From the NCBI RefSeq assembly GCF_900155475.1, contig NZ_FXAM01000002.1:62001-126000 (forward strand): 64,000 bases of DNA, read 5' to 3'. Shown piece after piece: positions 33,933-45,500 of this stretch. Position numbers and translations under genes: made by a program. Source of the DNA: Methylomagnum ishizawai. GTDB taxonomy: Bacteria; Pseudomonadota; Gammaproteobacteria; Methylococcales; Methylococcaceae. Positions within the stretch are counted from its first letter, which is position 1, and every line of letters begins with the position of its first letter. Below the pieces are notes generated by a model that worked only from the letters and a program-made list of their open reading frames with translations, made no database searches and was not told the origin of the DNA.

Positions 33933-35866
33933 TCCATTGGGTGCAGATGCCGTTCGGTTCGATCACCACGCCCAGCCTGGCCCTGGGCCAATTCAAGGCG
34001 CAACTGGCAGAAGCCGGGATCGAATCCCAGGTGTTCCCGTTCAATATGGCGTTCTCGCGCATGATCGGGCCGGGCGCCTACGAAACCATCGCCCGCTTCA
34101 AGGGCGTCGAAACCCAGATCGGCGAGTGGCTGTTCGCCCGCGAGGCTTGGGGGCGGGATTTCGGCCTGCCGGAGGAACGCTTCATCGAACTGTGCGGGGA
34201 CGAGATCGAGGGCATCCCCCATGTCAAAGACCTGCCCGCCTGGCTGCGGCAGGTGCGCCACCAGGTGGTACCGATGTTCCTCGACCAATGCCTGGAGCGC
34301 CTGTTGGCCTCTGGTCCCCTCAAGGTAGTGGCGTTCAGTTGCACTTTCTTCCAGGCCGTGGCCTCGCTGGCCCTGGGGCGGCGCATCCGCGAGCGTTTTC
34401 CCGAGGTCAAGCTGATCTATGGCGGGGCTTGCTTCCATGGCGGGATGGGCGAGGCGCTGGCGCGGGCGGCGGGCTGGATCGACGCCATTTCCACCGGCGA
34501 GGCTGACGACGTGATCGTGCCACTGTGCCGGGCCATGCTGGCGGGCCAAGCGCCGGAGGGTTTGCAAGGCATCCTCTACCGGCGGGAACCCGACGGTCCG
34601 TTGTGGCGGGACGCGGACCACCGGCCACTGGATTCGGCGGGCATGGAACGGCTGCCAGTGCCGGATTTCGGCGATTTCTTCGCCGAGGCCCGGCGGGTCG
34701 GTTATTTCGACGACCCGGCGTGGCGGGCGCGTATCCTCATCCCCTTCGAGTCGGCGCGGGGCTGCTGGTGGGGCCAGAAACACCATTGCACCTTCTGCGG
34801 CCTCAACGGCGAGGGCATGTCCTACCGGGCGCGTTCCGCCGCCAGCACCCTGGCCTTGTTGCGGGCCTTGGCCGAGCGCTACCCCTGGGCCAAGCGTTTC
34901 CAGGCCGCCGACAACATCATGCCCATGTCCTATTTCCACGACTTCCTGCCGGTGTTGGCGGAAAACCCGCCCCGGCCCGATGTGGAATATTTCTGGACGG
35001 TGAAGACCAACCTCCACCGCGGCCAAATCCGCCAACTGGCGGCGGCGCGGGTGCTGTACCTGCAACCGGGGATCGAGTCGCTGGCCGACAATATCCTCAA
35101 GCAGATGCGGAAGGGTGTCACCGCCCTGCAAAACCTGTTCTTCCTCCGCGCCTGCCAGGAAGAAGGCATCACCGTCTATTGGAACAACCTGATCCGCATC
35201 CCCGGCGAAACCGCCGCCGATTACGCGCAGATGGTGGAATGGCTGCCGCAGCTCCACCATCTGCGCCCGGCCTATGGCGGTGCGCCCAAGGCCGAATGCC
35301 ATCGGTTCAGCCCCTATTTCTTCGAGGCCGGACGCTGGACCACCGATTTGCGGCCCATGCGCTGGTATGCCGAGCTATTCCCCGCCGACACCGTGGATAT
35401 TCCCCAGGTGGCTTATTACTACGAGGCCGAATGGAAGGAGGTGCTGGGCGGCGATGCCTACGATGCCCTGCTGGAAGCCAGCGCCCGCTGGACCGCCGCT
35501 TGGCGCGAAGGCGACGCGGCCCCGCGCTGCGTGGCACGGCCCGACGGAGCGGGCTGGCGGGTCGAGGACACCCGGCCCGGCGCTCCGGGCGAACACCGGC
35601 TATCGCCCCTGGCGGTGCGCGTCCTGCAAGCCCTGGATACGCCCACGCCCCGCGCCAAGCTGGCCGAGCAATTGCCGGAAGTGGCGGATGCGGAGTTGGA
35701 CGCCGTCCTCGCGGACTTGCTGGCCCGCCATCTGGTCCTCGACGACGGCAAACGCTATCTGTCCCTGGTCCTCGGGGAAGGCACGCGGGAACCCGCGCCT
35801 TGGCAGCGGTCGGGCCTGCTCAAGCGCGTCACCAACCAGCGCCCGGCGGGAGTGGCGACGGTATGA
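33929..35866 (+). CDS. Cobalamin-binding-type radical SAM protein, RiPP maturation family 1
   Basis: 645-aa enzyme. Residues about 1-225 form a B12-binding-like Rossmann region (VVAFSCTFFQAVASLALG, VKLIYGGACFHGGMG, AISTGEADDVIVPLC). The radical SAM motif is C279-x7-C287-x2-C290 (GCWWGQKHHCTFCGLNG), an expanded spacing typical of the 'RiPP maturation radical SAM protein 1' family and not CxxxCxxC. NGEGMSYRARS and IESLADNILKQMRKGVTALQN follow. The C-terminal about 130 residues contain a winged-helix-like segment (RVLQALDTPTPRAKLAEQLP). It may methylate or otherwise modify the same Cys-rich substrate (inference). Starts in an ATGA overlap with the SPASM gene after GGAGG. Confidence 0.9.
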   Translation: MIHWVQMPFGSITTPSLALGQFKAQLAEAGIESQVFPFNMAFSRMIGPGAYETIARFKGVETQIGEWLFAREAWGRDFGLPEERFIELCGDEIEGIPHVKDLPAWLRQVRHQVVPMFLDQCLERLLASGPLKVVAFSCTFFQAVASLALGRRIRERFPEVKLIYGGACFHGGMGEALARAAGWIDAISTGEADDVIVPLCRAMLAGQAPEGLQGILYRREPDGPLWRDADHRPLDSAGMERLPVPDFGDFFAEARRVGYFDDPAWRARILIPFESARGCWWGQKHHCTFCGLNGEGMSYRARSAASTLALLRALAERYPWAKRFQAADNIMPMSYFHDFLPVLAENPPRPDVEYFWTVKTNLHRGQIRQLAAARVLYLQPGIESLADNILKQMRKGVTALQNLFFLRACQEEGITVYWNNLIRIPGETAADYAQMVEWLPQLHHLRPAYGGAPKAECHRFSPYFFEAGRWTTDLRPMRWYAELFPADTVDIPQVAYYYEAEWKEVLGGDAYDALLEASARWTAAWREGDAAPRCVARPDGAGWRVEDTRPGAPGEHRLSPLAVRVLQALDTPTPRAKLAEQLPEVADAELDAVLADLLARHLVLDDGKRYLSLVLGEGTREPAPWQRSGLLKRVTNQRPAGVATV

Positions 35867-36330
35867 ATCCATGGGCTATCGGGGGTGCCGTCGCGGGCGG
35901 CATCGGGTTGGTGGTGGCCTTGTTGTTCGGCGGCAATCAATGGCTAGTCGCCAAGGGCCGCAAAGCCCTGGCCGAGCGTTTCCCGCCCGGCGAACTCCTG
36001 CTGTCCGCACCCAGCGCCAACGGCCTGGGCCTAGAAAGCCGGGGCCGTTGGCAAGTCCGCGGCAACGGGGCGCTGGCGGTCACGCCCGCCGAGGTGTGGT
36101 TCCAGGCATTTTTCTATAGTCTGGAACTCAACCTGCCGCTGCGGAACATCCGCGGTGTGGAATTGGTGGACAGCCATCTCGGCAAAATGATTATCGGGCG
36201 CAAGCTGTTGAAGATTTATTTCATCGACGCCGCCGGGAACGCCGACAGCGTGGCCTTCCTGGTGCGGGAACCCGCGCACTGGCAAGCGGTGATCGAGCGG
36301 GCGCGGGCCACGGCGGGCACCGGACCTTGA
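35863..36330 (+). CDS. Small membrane-anchored protein with PH-like domain, RiPP operon accessory
   Basis: 155 aa. A single N-terminal TM helix (AIGGAVAGGIGLVVALLFGG, residues 5-24) is followed by a cytoplasmic beta-rich domain (GRWQVRGNGALAVTPAEVWF, NLPLRNIRGVELVDSHLG, GRKLLKIYFIDAAGNADSVAF, then a final helix HWQAVIERA). The strand order and closing helix resemble bacterial PH/GRAM-like domains. Coupled by ATGA overlap to the B12 radical SAM gene, so it should act with it, perhaps docking the maturation complex at the membrane. No function is known to me. Confidence 0.75.
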   Translation: MNPWAIGGAVAGGIGLVVALLFGGNQWLVAKGRKALAERFPPGELLLSAPSANGLGLESRGRWQVRGNGALAVTPAEVWFQAFFYSLELNLPLRNIRGVELVDSHLGKMIIGRKLLKIYFIDAAGNADSVAFLVREPAHWQAVIERARATAGTGP

Positions 36331-36473
36331 ACCGGAACGGGGTGGTTTTTGTCATCCGTTGCCTGTGGCTACGGTCTTGGCCGTCAAGAGGTGGCGGCGT
36401 AATCGGCCCGGTCAGCTTGGCGGATTTCGAGGACTGGCGGGGTATTCGTTCCCAAACGGAATCCGGCCCGGCG

Positions 36474-36498
36474 GGTGGGCAGGTCCTCATGCCCACCG
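36474..36498. terminator. Hairpin between convergent operons
   Basis: GGTGGGCA-N8-TGCCCACC, an 8-bp stem in the 195-bp gap between the RiPP operon and the convergent TpsA gene. It could stop transcription from both sides; no T tract. Confidence 0.35.
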
Positions 36499-36525
36499 CT
36501 GGGCCACAAGCAATGTGAAGCTGCT

Positions 36526-39500
36526 TTAGCCGCCGCAGCCTTCCTTGCCGCGCCGCACTTCTTCCGTGGTGCAATCGCCGAAGCCCACCACGTCCACCAT
36601 GATCGATTTCATGACAGTAGCGGCCAGGGCGTCGGCCTTCTGCTTGGCGGCGGCGGCGTTTTCCTCCGCGCTGTTTTCGTTGAGTTGCTGCGAGGCCGAA
36701 TTGGCCGCCGCCGCCGCCGCGCTGGCGGCCCCGGCCGGGACCACGGGCGGGGGCGGCGTGGTCGGTACGCCGACCGCCGTGCCGCTGACCTGGATGTTGC
36801 TGGCCCCGATCACCGCCGTGGCCGCGATCACCACGTTGTTGCCACCGATGCCCGCCTCGCCGGCATCGACCACGCCGCGCGGCGCGAACAGGTACACGTC
36901 GCCCGCCGCCTGCTTGGGATCGCTGATGGCGGTGCGGATACCGCTGCCCGACAACACCGGCGGGAACACCACGACCAGGTTGCCCTGGTCGTCGAAGGTG
37001 GATTGGGTGGGCGGCGCGGACAACGCCGACTTGGCCCCCTTGCCGGCGTCGATGTTGCCGTCGGAGGACCAGATCGTGATATCGCCGCCGCCCTGGGTGA
37101 AGACGCGGGATTCGTTCACCGTGAAATCGTTCTTGGCGATGGCGTTGATCGCGCCCTTTTGCTGGACCACGATGCCCAGGTCGGCGGTGGTCTTGGAACC
37201 CAGGGCCGAATTGGTCAAACCGGCGTTGATGGTGCCGCCCGGTGCCAACAGGTTGATATCGCCGCCCGCGATGGTGTGTACCCGGCTGAAGAACAGGTTG
37301 ATATCACCCTGGTATTGATCGCCGGTGAACAGCGTCTGGATGGCCTTGAAACCCGGCTCGTAGCCCTTCTTGCCATGCTTGGCGGCATCGACACCCGCCT
37401 TGCGCACCACGTCGAACAACACCGGCAACACCAAATCGAGCTGTTGCCGCGCCGACAAGCCGCCGATTTCGGCATCGCTCATCTTCAGGTAGGTCTTGAG
37501 AAAACCCGCCGTGTCGAGTTTGTCGCTCAAGCCCGCCAGCAAGGACAACGAAGCCCCGGTGCTGGGCAGGGCCGGGTTCAGGGTATCGCCGAAGCTCACC
37601 AAACCGTCGGAAGAACCCAGATCGATATTGCCGCCCGCCAGCATCTGCATGGAACCCGGTCCCGAGATGCGGAACCGTGTGACCTGCCCGGCGACCAAGG
37701 CACCGTTCTCGTCGCGCTTGATGGCGAAGGCGATATCGCCCTGGGCGGAAATTGCCGAAATATCCTTGGGGTCCAGGTTTTGGATTTCGAAACTCACATC
37801 GCGCACATCGCCGCCGGATTCGATGCGGGCGCTCTTGGGCAAGTAGAACTCCAAGGGGTCGAAACCCTGGATATTGCCGCTCAAACTGGCGATGCGCACC
37901 GGCTCCGTATCGCCGCTATGCACCGGGACGGCGGCGTGGATTTGGTCGATGGAACCGCCGACCGGGCTGGTCCTGAATTGGAAATCGCCCAGGTTGCCCG
38001 GCGTGGTCGGATTCAAGGGGCCGGGGATGAAGGCGGGATCGGTGTCGGTCATATTGACCGTGACCAGGGCGTTGCCGTTGTCGCCGCTCTGGATCGCGTT
38101 CCCGGCGAACAATTCCAGGTTGCCCTCCGCCGCCGGGGCCATATTGAAGGAACGCATGATCTCGATGGAACCGGCGTTGGCCTGGGCGGTGACGGTGCCT
38201 GGATAGTAGTACAGCCCGATGTAATCGCCGCCGGTGAAATTGCCGCCCTGGATATCGCTCACATCGGCGGACAATACCGGCGATGGGGTCCCCGGATAGA
38301 GGTAGTTCTGGTTGAACACCGCCAAGGCGTTGTTGAAGGCAATATCTCCCGCCAAGGCGCTGAAGCCCACCGCGCTGGCGGCGGAATAGGTAGAGAAATC
38401 GCTGTCGGTGCCGGTGGTGAAGCGTTCCCGTAGCATGAAGGGATCGAACACCGCGCCCACGGCAATATCGGTGCGGGCCGAAACCTTGAATTGGGTATCG
38501 CCCAGCGAGAACAAGGGACCGTCGGTGTATTGCGTCCCGCCGGTGATCGCGCCCTCGGCGTCCACATTGGCCGTGCCTTTGCCGACATAGTACATGCCGC
38601 CCGCGATATTGCCGCCGGCCTTGATGTCCAGACTGCCGCCATTGTGGATATCGACGCTGTTGCGCTCGCCAGTACCGACCTGCTGGCCCACGGTGGGCAC
38701 CACGGCGGACAAATCGGCGATATTGCCGCCCGCCGCGATGTTGACCCGGCCCCCGGCCAGGGCGCCGACATTCTGCTGGAAGCCAAGATAAGCGGGATCG
38801 AAGTTGTAGAGGTTGTTCTGGAGGATGGCGTCCGGCTGGGTAAGGGCGATACCCCAGGCGACCTTGCTCTCGCCGTTATGGTCGCTGCCCGGTATCCAGT
38901 TGCCGGTCCTGACCAGCCAATCCGGCACGAATTGCGGCGTCGTCGCACCGATGATATCGCCCCCCGCCGCGATGTCGATATTGCCGCCGCCGGTCGGATA
39001 TTCGGCGTAGAAGTTCCAGACATCGACATTGGTAAACACGCCATAGCGCCGGGCCGGGTCGCTGGACACCGAACCCACGGTGTAGACCGCCGCGCTGGCA
39101 TCGTCCAGCTTGAAATCCTTGCCCGCATGCAACTCGATATCGCCGGTGCCGGTGCGGATCAGGGCATTCTTGGCGAGTTCCAGGTCGCCGACGCCGGTCC
39201 GCACCTGCCCGGCACTGGCCGCGCCCGCTTCGGCTCCCGCCACCACCCGGAAACTCCAGGACGGCCCGGATTGGATGAGTTCGGAAATATAGGCCGGTTG
39301 ATCGCTGTCGTCGGTGACCTGTCCCGCCGCGATGCCGTCGGATAGTTTGCCATTCAGCAGCACATCGCCCTGCGCCCGGAGCGTGAGGAAGCCCGGCACA
39401 TCGTGGTTGCTCCCGTAGCGCCAAGCATTGGTGGGAACCGGGGTGCCGAGGCTGGGATCGGTTTCGTTACCGTCCTCATCCAGCCAACGCACGCTCCTGA

Positions 39501-42500
39501 AATCCCAATCGCTGGCGAGGGTCAGGTTGCCCGCGCTGCGGATTTCGAGGCCGGGCAGGATAGCGAGTCCGGGATGGGCCTTGGGGTCGAGCGCCGCCAT
39601 ATAGGCTTGGGTATCGGCGCTCCAGACAGTGATTTGGTCCGCACCGATGCTGGCGGTATGGGTTTTCGGGTCCACCGCCAGGTCGTAGACCTTGACCGCT
39701 TCCGCCACCACCTGGGTGGCCCCGCTGGCGGTGGCTTTGAAATCCACGCCCAATACGTCGCTGCCATCGCCCAGACTATCGCGCAAGGCCCGTAGATGGA
39801 TGCTGCCCGCCAGATAATCGATGCCGCTGGCGCTATCCCGGACCGCGGGCCCATCAGTGATATAGCGGACCTGATCCACATCGGGCGTCGCCGCCGGGTT
39901 TTGCAGGGTGCCGCCGCGCACATCAATCACCGCCCCGGCCCCGGCCACGATGCCGGATTGGCCGTCGCCGTCGCGGTCCACCGCTTCCAGGAAGACGCTG
40001 CCGCCCTGGGCATTGACGGTCGAGGTACCGGCCAGCAGCTTGGCGGAAGAGGCCAGCCGCACCCGGTCGCCGGCGGCGAGGGCGATGGAACCGGCTTGTT
40101 GGCCGCTGGCGTCCAGGGTGCCGGCGACGATCACATCGCCGCTATCGGCGGCGAGTTCGAAGCTATGGGATTTCAGCACCGCGCCGTCGGCCACCGCGAG
40201 ATCGCCCTGGCGCAGGCGCAGGCTGAAATCACGCGCCCCGCCGGTGCTTTGCAGATAAGCGAAAGCCCCCGCGCCCTGGTCGGCACTTTGGCCCAGGTCG
40301 AAAGACAAGCTGGCGTTGCTGCCGCCCGCCTGGGTGGCCGCGCCCTTGAAGCTGGCTTGCAGGCTGGCCCCGCCTTCAGGGGCCGAAAGGCCGAACGAAC
40401 CGGCTTGCTCCGCGCCCGAGACATCGATAGTGGCACCGGCGGCGAGGCTGACATCGCCCTGGGCGGAATTCAGTGTGATATTGCCGCCGGGGGTGTAGAC
40501 CGTTTTTTCGGTGTAGACCTGGGAAATACCGGAGACATCCAAGCTCGCGCCGCCCGCGAGGCTCAGGCCATGCCCGGCGTTAGCGATGAAATCGCCCGAG
40601 GGCAGCAGGATTTTGCTGTCCAGCGCGATGCTATCGGCGTTCAGGGTGTATTTGGCCCCGAGTCCCGCCGTCACGCTATTACCCGCCGCCAAGGCGGCGA
40701 AGGTCACGCTGTGGCCGCTGGCGTCCAGGGTGAAATCGGCCCCGTTGGCGGCGGTCGCCACCGGGGTGGCGAGGGTGGTATCGCCCGTGACGGCGAGCGT
40801 GCCCTGGCCGCTGGCGGTGAATTGGTTGGCGGCTTGCAGGTTGATGGTTTTATAGCCCGCGATGGCGAATTGGCCGCCGCCGAAGCTGAAATCCTTGGCA
40901 TTGATGGCGAGGCTGCCGCCCTGGTCGCCGCTGGCGGTGAACGAACCCGCACCGGGGTTGGCGAGCGTGATCTGGTCGGCGCTGAGACTGGCCTGGGCGT
41001 CGCCATAGCCCGCGAGGCCGGAAGCTTCGATATCCAGCTTCTTGGCGGTGAGCGCGATTGCGCCATAGGTGCGGATTTCCGAGCCGCTGCGCAGGATCAG
41101 TTCGTCCACGGTGAAACCGGCCAACTGGCTGCCGGTCAGGCCCAGTCCACCGTTGTCGCCGCCGGTCGCGCCCAGATCGATACGGTTAGCCCCAAGGGAC
41201 AACGAACCGCCCTTCATGTCGATACTGCCCGCGAAGCTGGCAGCGCGGGTGGCATCCAGCGTCATGGAGCCGTTCGCGCCCAGCACCGCACCGGCTTCGA
41301 TATTCAGCGTGCCCTGGGTTTGGGCCGGGGTGGCGCGGACGATATCCGCCTGCCCCGCCGCCGATACCCGGACGAATGCGCCATCGCTGGCGCTGCCGTC
41401 GCTGTTGGAGAGGGTCAGGGTCTGGGTGCCGCTATTCAATTCACCCTGCGCTTGCAGTTTGGCCCCGGCGCGGATATCGATGCGGTCGTTGGCCGCCAGC
41501 ATGATTTCCGGGCCTTTCAATTCGGCCCCCTGGTCAATGACCACCGCGCCCGATTGGGTGGCGATATGGGTTTCATCCTTGCCGACCGCGCTGCGGACGC
41601 CGCCCAGCAACAGGCTGTCCACGTTCAGCTTGTCGAGTTGGTCAGCCCGCAATACGACTTCGTCATCATTGCCGGTGGTGGCGCTGGTCGGAGCGACCAC
41701 CCGCAGATTGTTAGCCGCGATATCGAGTTCCCCGCCATGGCCACCCTGGGCCGCCTGCCCGGAAACCGTACCGTCCAGACTCAGTTGGTTGCCGACTTCC
41801 AGGGTCAGCTTGCCGGCGTCGCGGGGCAGTTGCGGGACGGCCACTTCCAGCTTTTTGGCCTGGGCGGCGAAGAACTGGTCGGCGGTGTTGATGGTGTAAT
41901 CGGTGAGCTTCTTGAAATCCCGGCCCCGCTGCACGGCGAAGCCTTCCCATTGATAGCTCTTGAACTCCGTGCCCGCCTCGGCGCGTTGGCCCGCCACCAC
42001 GGCCACGCCATCGGCCCGCCGCGCGACCGTGCCGGGTTGGGTATTGGCGGTGCCGTGGCTGGTGGTGGTGATCAGATACGCCCCCGGCAACAAGGCATAG
42101 GACGCGGGCAGCAAGGTATAGCGCCCGGCCTTGAGTCCCGCCGCCGAATCGGCCAGATAGACGCTGTCGCCCACGCCCAGGCCGGATTTGGGGGTTTCGA
42201 TGGGATCGTAGGGCGCGATGCGGTCCTTGAGCCAGGGCAGGATGGCGTATTTTTCCTGGTACTGGAAATCGCCGTTCACGACTTCCGGGTCTTGCGGGTC
42301 CAAAAGGTCCAGCGAGCCGCCGCTGCCCTTGACGAATTCATGGCTCCACAATTGACCGCCGCCCGAGATATCGATCTTGGCGCCGCTGGCGACGGTGACG
42401 CGGGCACCGCTCAGTTGTATGGAGCCGGTGGGCGGAGCTTGTTCGCCCGTGCCCACGCCGTACAACAGGTTGATGCCGCTGCCGATGGGATAGAGCCAAT

Positions 42501-45500
42501 CCTGGCCGCCCTGGGTCTGGCCGAAGGGGATGGTCTGGCCGTCGGCGGAGACCGAGACCACCGCGCCGTTGCCCAGATTCAGGGCACTGGCGGTGGCTTC
42601 GAGCTTGATGCTACCGAACGGGGCTTTGATGACGCCGCCCACCTCGATATTGGGCGCGGTCATCTCGATCCCGCCGCCCGCCGCCAGGATCGGAGCGGGC
42701 GTGCCGCTGCCGCCCAGCACGGTGAGCGTGCTGGTGTCGTCGCCGCTCAGCTTGATGGCGTACTGGCTGAGGGTGGCAGGATAGATTTGCTGGGCCGCCA
42801 GGGTCAGGTTGCCGGAGGCCAGCAATGTGCCGGTGAAATCGCGGGTCTGCGGCAGGTTGACCCCGCGCAGGCGCAAATCCTGGGCGCTGACCAGGCGGGT
42901 ATCACTGATGCCTTGCAAGCTCAAACCGCCCAGCAGGTCGATGTTGCGGGCATTGGCCGAGAACGTGCCCGCGCCGCCCGTGCTGTCGGGCAGGGCGGCG
43001 CTGGTCTGGTCGCGGACCAGGCTGGAACCCAATTCCAGATAGGGCGCGTCCAGAACCACGCTGGACGCGGTCTGGCCCTCGGCCTGGGCCAGCGCCAAGG
43101 TCGGCGTATCCAGCACGATCCGGCTGCCGGTGGCGAGGGTGACATCACCGACGAAGCGCACTGCGTTTTCGGCCTTGAGCGTCAAACCATCGAAACCGCC
43201 CGCCGCCAGCCGGTTGGCGGAAAGCGTGGCGAGTCCGTTCACGCTATCGGGCACCGCCGTGCCGGGGGTCCAATCCGCCAGGAGGTCTTCGGGTTGATCC
43301 TGGGTGATCTGGATGGTCCGGGGACCGGCCGGGAAAGTCTTGGCCAGATTGACATCGTCCGGCGGGTTGCGGAGCGAGGTCAGCAGGGAAATCGACAAAT
43401 CGCCGCCACGGGCCCCGTGGGCGCGGTCGCTGTGTCCCTGGATATCGCCGCCGATCAAAACGCCTTCCGCTGCGTTCAGGGCGATACTGCCGGCGTCGGA
43501 GGCATGGACGGTGGGCACCAAGCGATAACCGGCCCCGCTGGGGTCGGGGCGGGATTCGCCCACCACCGCGCGGGTCCCGGAGACATCCAACACCGAACCG
43601 GGTTCCAACACCACATAGCCGCGGTTGGCGCTCAGCGAGATCGAGCCACCCGCCAGCACATCCTTATCATTGACGCCGTTGTTGACACCCGGCACCGGCA
43701 CCACGGCCCCCGCCGCCGAGAGCGTGGCGGTCTTGCCCACGAAGATGCCCTGGGCCGCGTCGTAGGCGATTTGCTGCGGCGAATTGACATCGACCACGAG
43801 GCTACCCGCCGGGGCGCTGATCCGGCCATCGAGGACGGCTTTGCTGTCGGTGTGGATGGCGATCTTCGCGCCCGGATCGGCGGCGATGCTGGAGCCGGGA
43901 TCGAGGACGATGCCGACCTGGGTGCTGTAGGTGTTGGTCGGTTGCTTGAGCGTGAGGCTCAGGTTCACCGGCTGGCGCAGATCGTCGGTGAGCATGCGCG
44001 GCCCGCCCAGGCTTTGGATGGACGTGCCGGTCGGGGCTTGCTGGTAGCCGTCGTTGAAAGCGAAATTCTGGGCCTTGAGGTCGATGTGGGTGTCGTAGCC
44101 GAGCGCGATGCCGTTCAGGTTGGAGGTCAGGGCATAGTTGGCGAAACCACCGCCATTGAAGAAACCCGGTGCCAGCACCAAGGGCTGGAGGCCATTGCCC
44201 GCGGTTTGGTAGGCCGAGAAACTATCGCCGATCAGGATTTGATTGGTGGCGAGGCTGAGGCTGCCGCCCTGGGTCTGGCCATAGGCGTGGAGATCGCCGT
44301 TCAGTTCCAGGTTGGAGCCATTGCGACCGCTGATGGCGATATTCGGGTTGCGGCCGGTGTCGGTGGCCGCGAGGCTGATCGAACCCCCCTTGCCGCTCAC
44401 CAGCTTGCCACCGCTATCCAGCCACGCGCCAGCGTCGGCGGCGATTTCCGCGCCTTTGTCGAAACCGAGGTCGCCGTCGGCCAGCAGGGTGACCGTGCCG
44501 CCATCGACCGGCGCGGCCTTGAGCGGTAGCTTTTTCCCGCCTTGTTTATTGGTCAGGTCGTTGGTCCAGGCTCCCGAGACATCGATGCTCGAACCGGGGG
44601 CCAGATGCACCTTGCCGGTGGTTCCGAAATCCGGGACGCCTTCGTCGAACTGGGTCTTGAGGGCCACGGTGCCGGACGGGGCGCGGATATGGCCCTCGAA
44701 TTCGACCTGCCCGCCTTGCAAGGTCAGGCTGCCCTCGGCGGGCAGGTTCACCTCGGCCAGATCGGAGACACCGACCGCGCCGCGGCTGACCACGGTGGTG
44801 GAACGGAAGCCGGTACGTTCCAGATAGCGATCCATCAGCACCAGGGGGTTGGTCAATACCGCGCCGCCCAGGCCGGCCGACAGGCGCTGCAATTGGGCGT
44901 CGAGATCGCCATTCTGGCCCAACACCGCCACCGACTGGACCCCCAGCGGCGAGAGTCCCAAATCGATATTGAGCGACGCGCCGGCCGCCCGCTGGCCGCT
45001 TTCGCGCTGATGCAAGCCATCGACGGTGCCGCCGCGCAAATCACCCTGCAAATCCAATTGGGTGGCGCTGATATCGAGTTGCCCGCCGTCCGCGCCTTGG
45101 TCGTAGCCTTTTTCGTAGCGGCCCTGGTTACCCGGACCCAGCAGGAACCAGGAGCGGGTGACGCCCCAGCGCTTGTCGGTCTGGGAATAGCGGCCAGCGA
45201 TGCTGTCGTAATGGCGACCCAAATCGGCGTTGCCGATCTCGTAGAACTTGTCCTGGGATTTTAGCCAGGTGGTTTTGACATAGCCGCTGTTGTAATGGGT
45301 ATAGCCGCCGGAAACATCGACCTTGGCATCCGGGCCGATATTGACGCTGCCCCCCGAACTCAGGGATACGCTGCCGCCCTTGACGCTGCGCTCGGCGATA
45401 TTGCGCTGGATGCGGGCGATGCCGCCGCTGATATCGATGGTGTTGCCATCGCTGCCGATGCGGCCATCCTGGGCTTCGCGGATATCCACCAGGACTTTCT

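Noticed and set aside
39796-44529. 1,577-codon open frame on the plus strand inside the TpsA gene
   Set aside because: Antisense shadow of the repetitive exoprotein; Ala/Gly/Gln/Arg-biased with no start context or recognisable fold.
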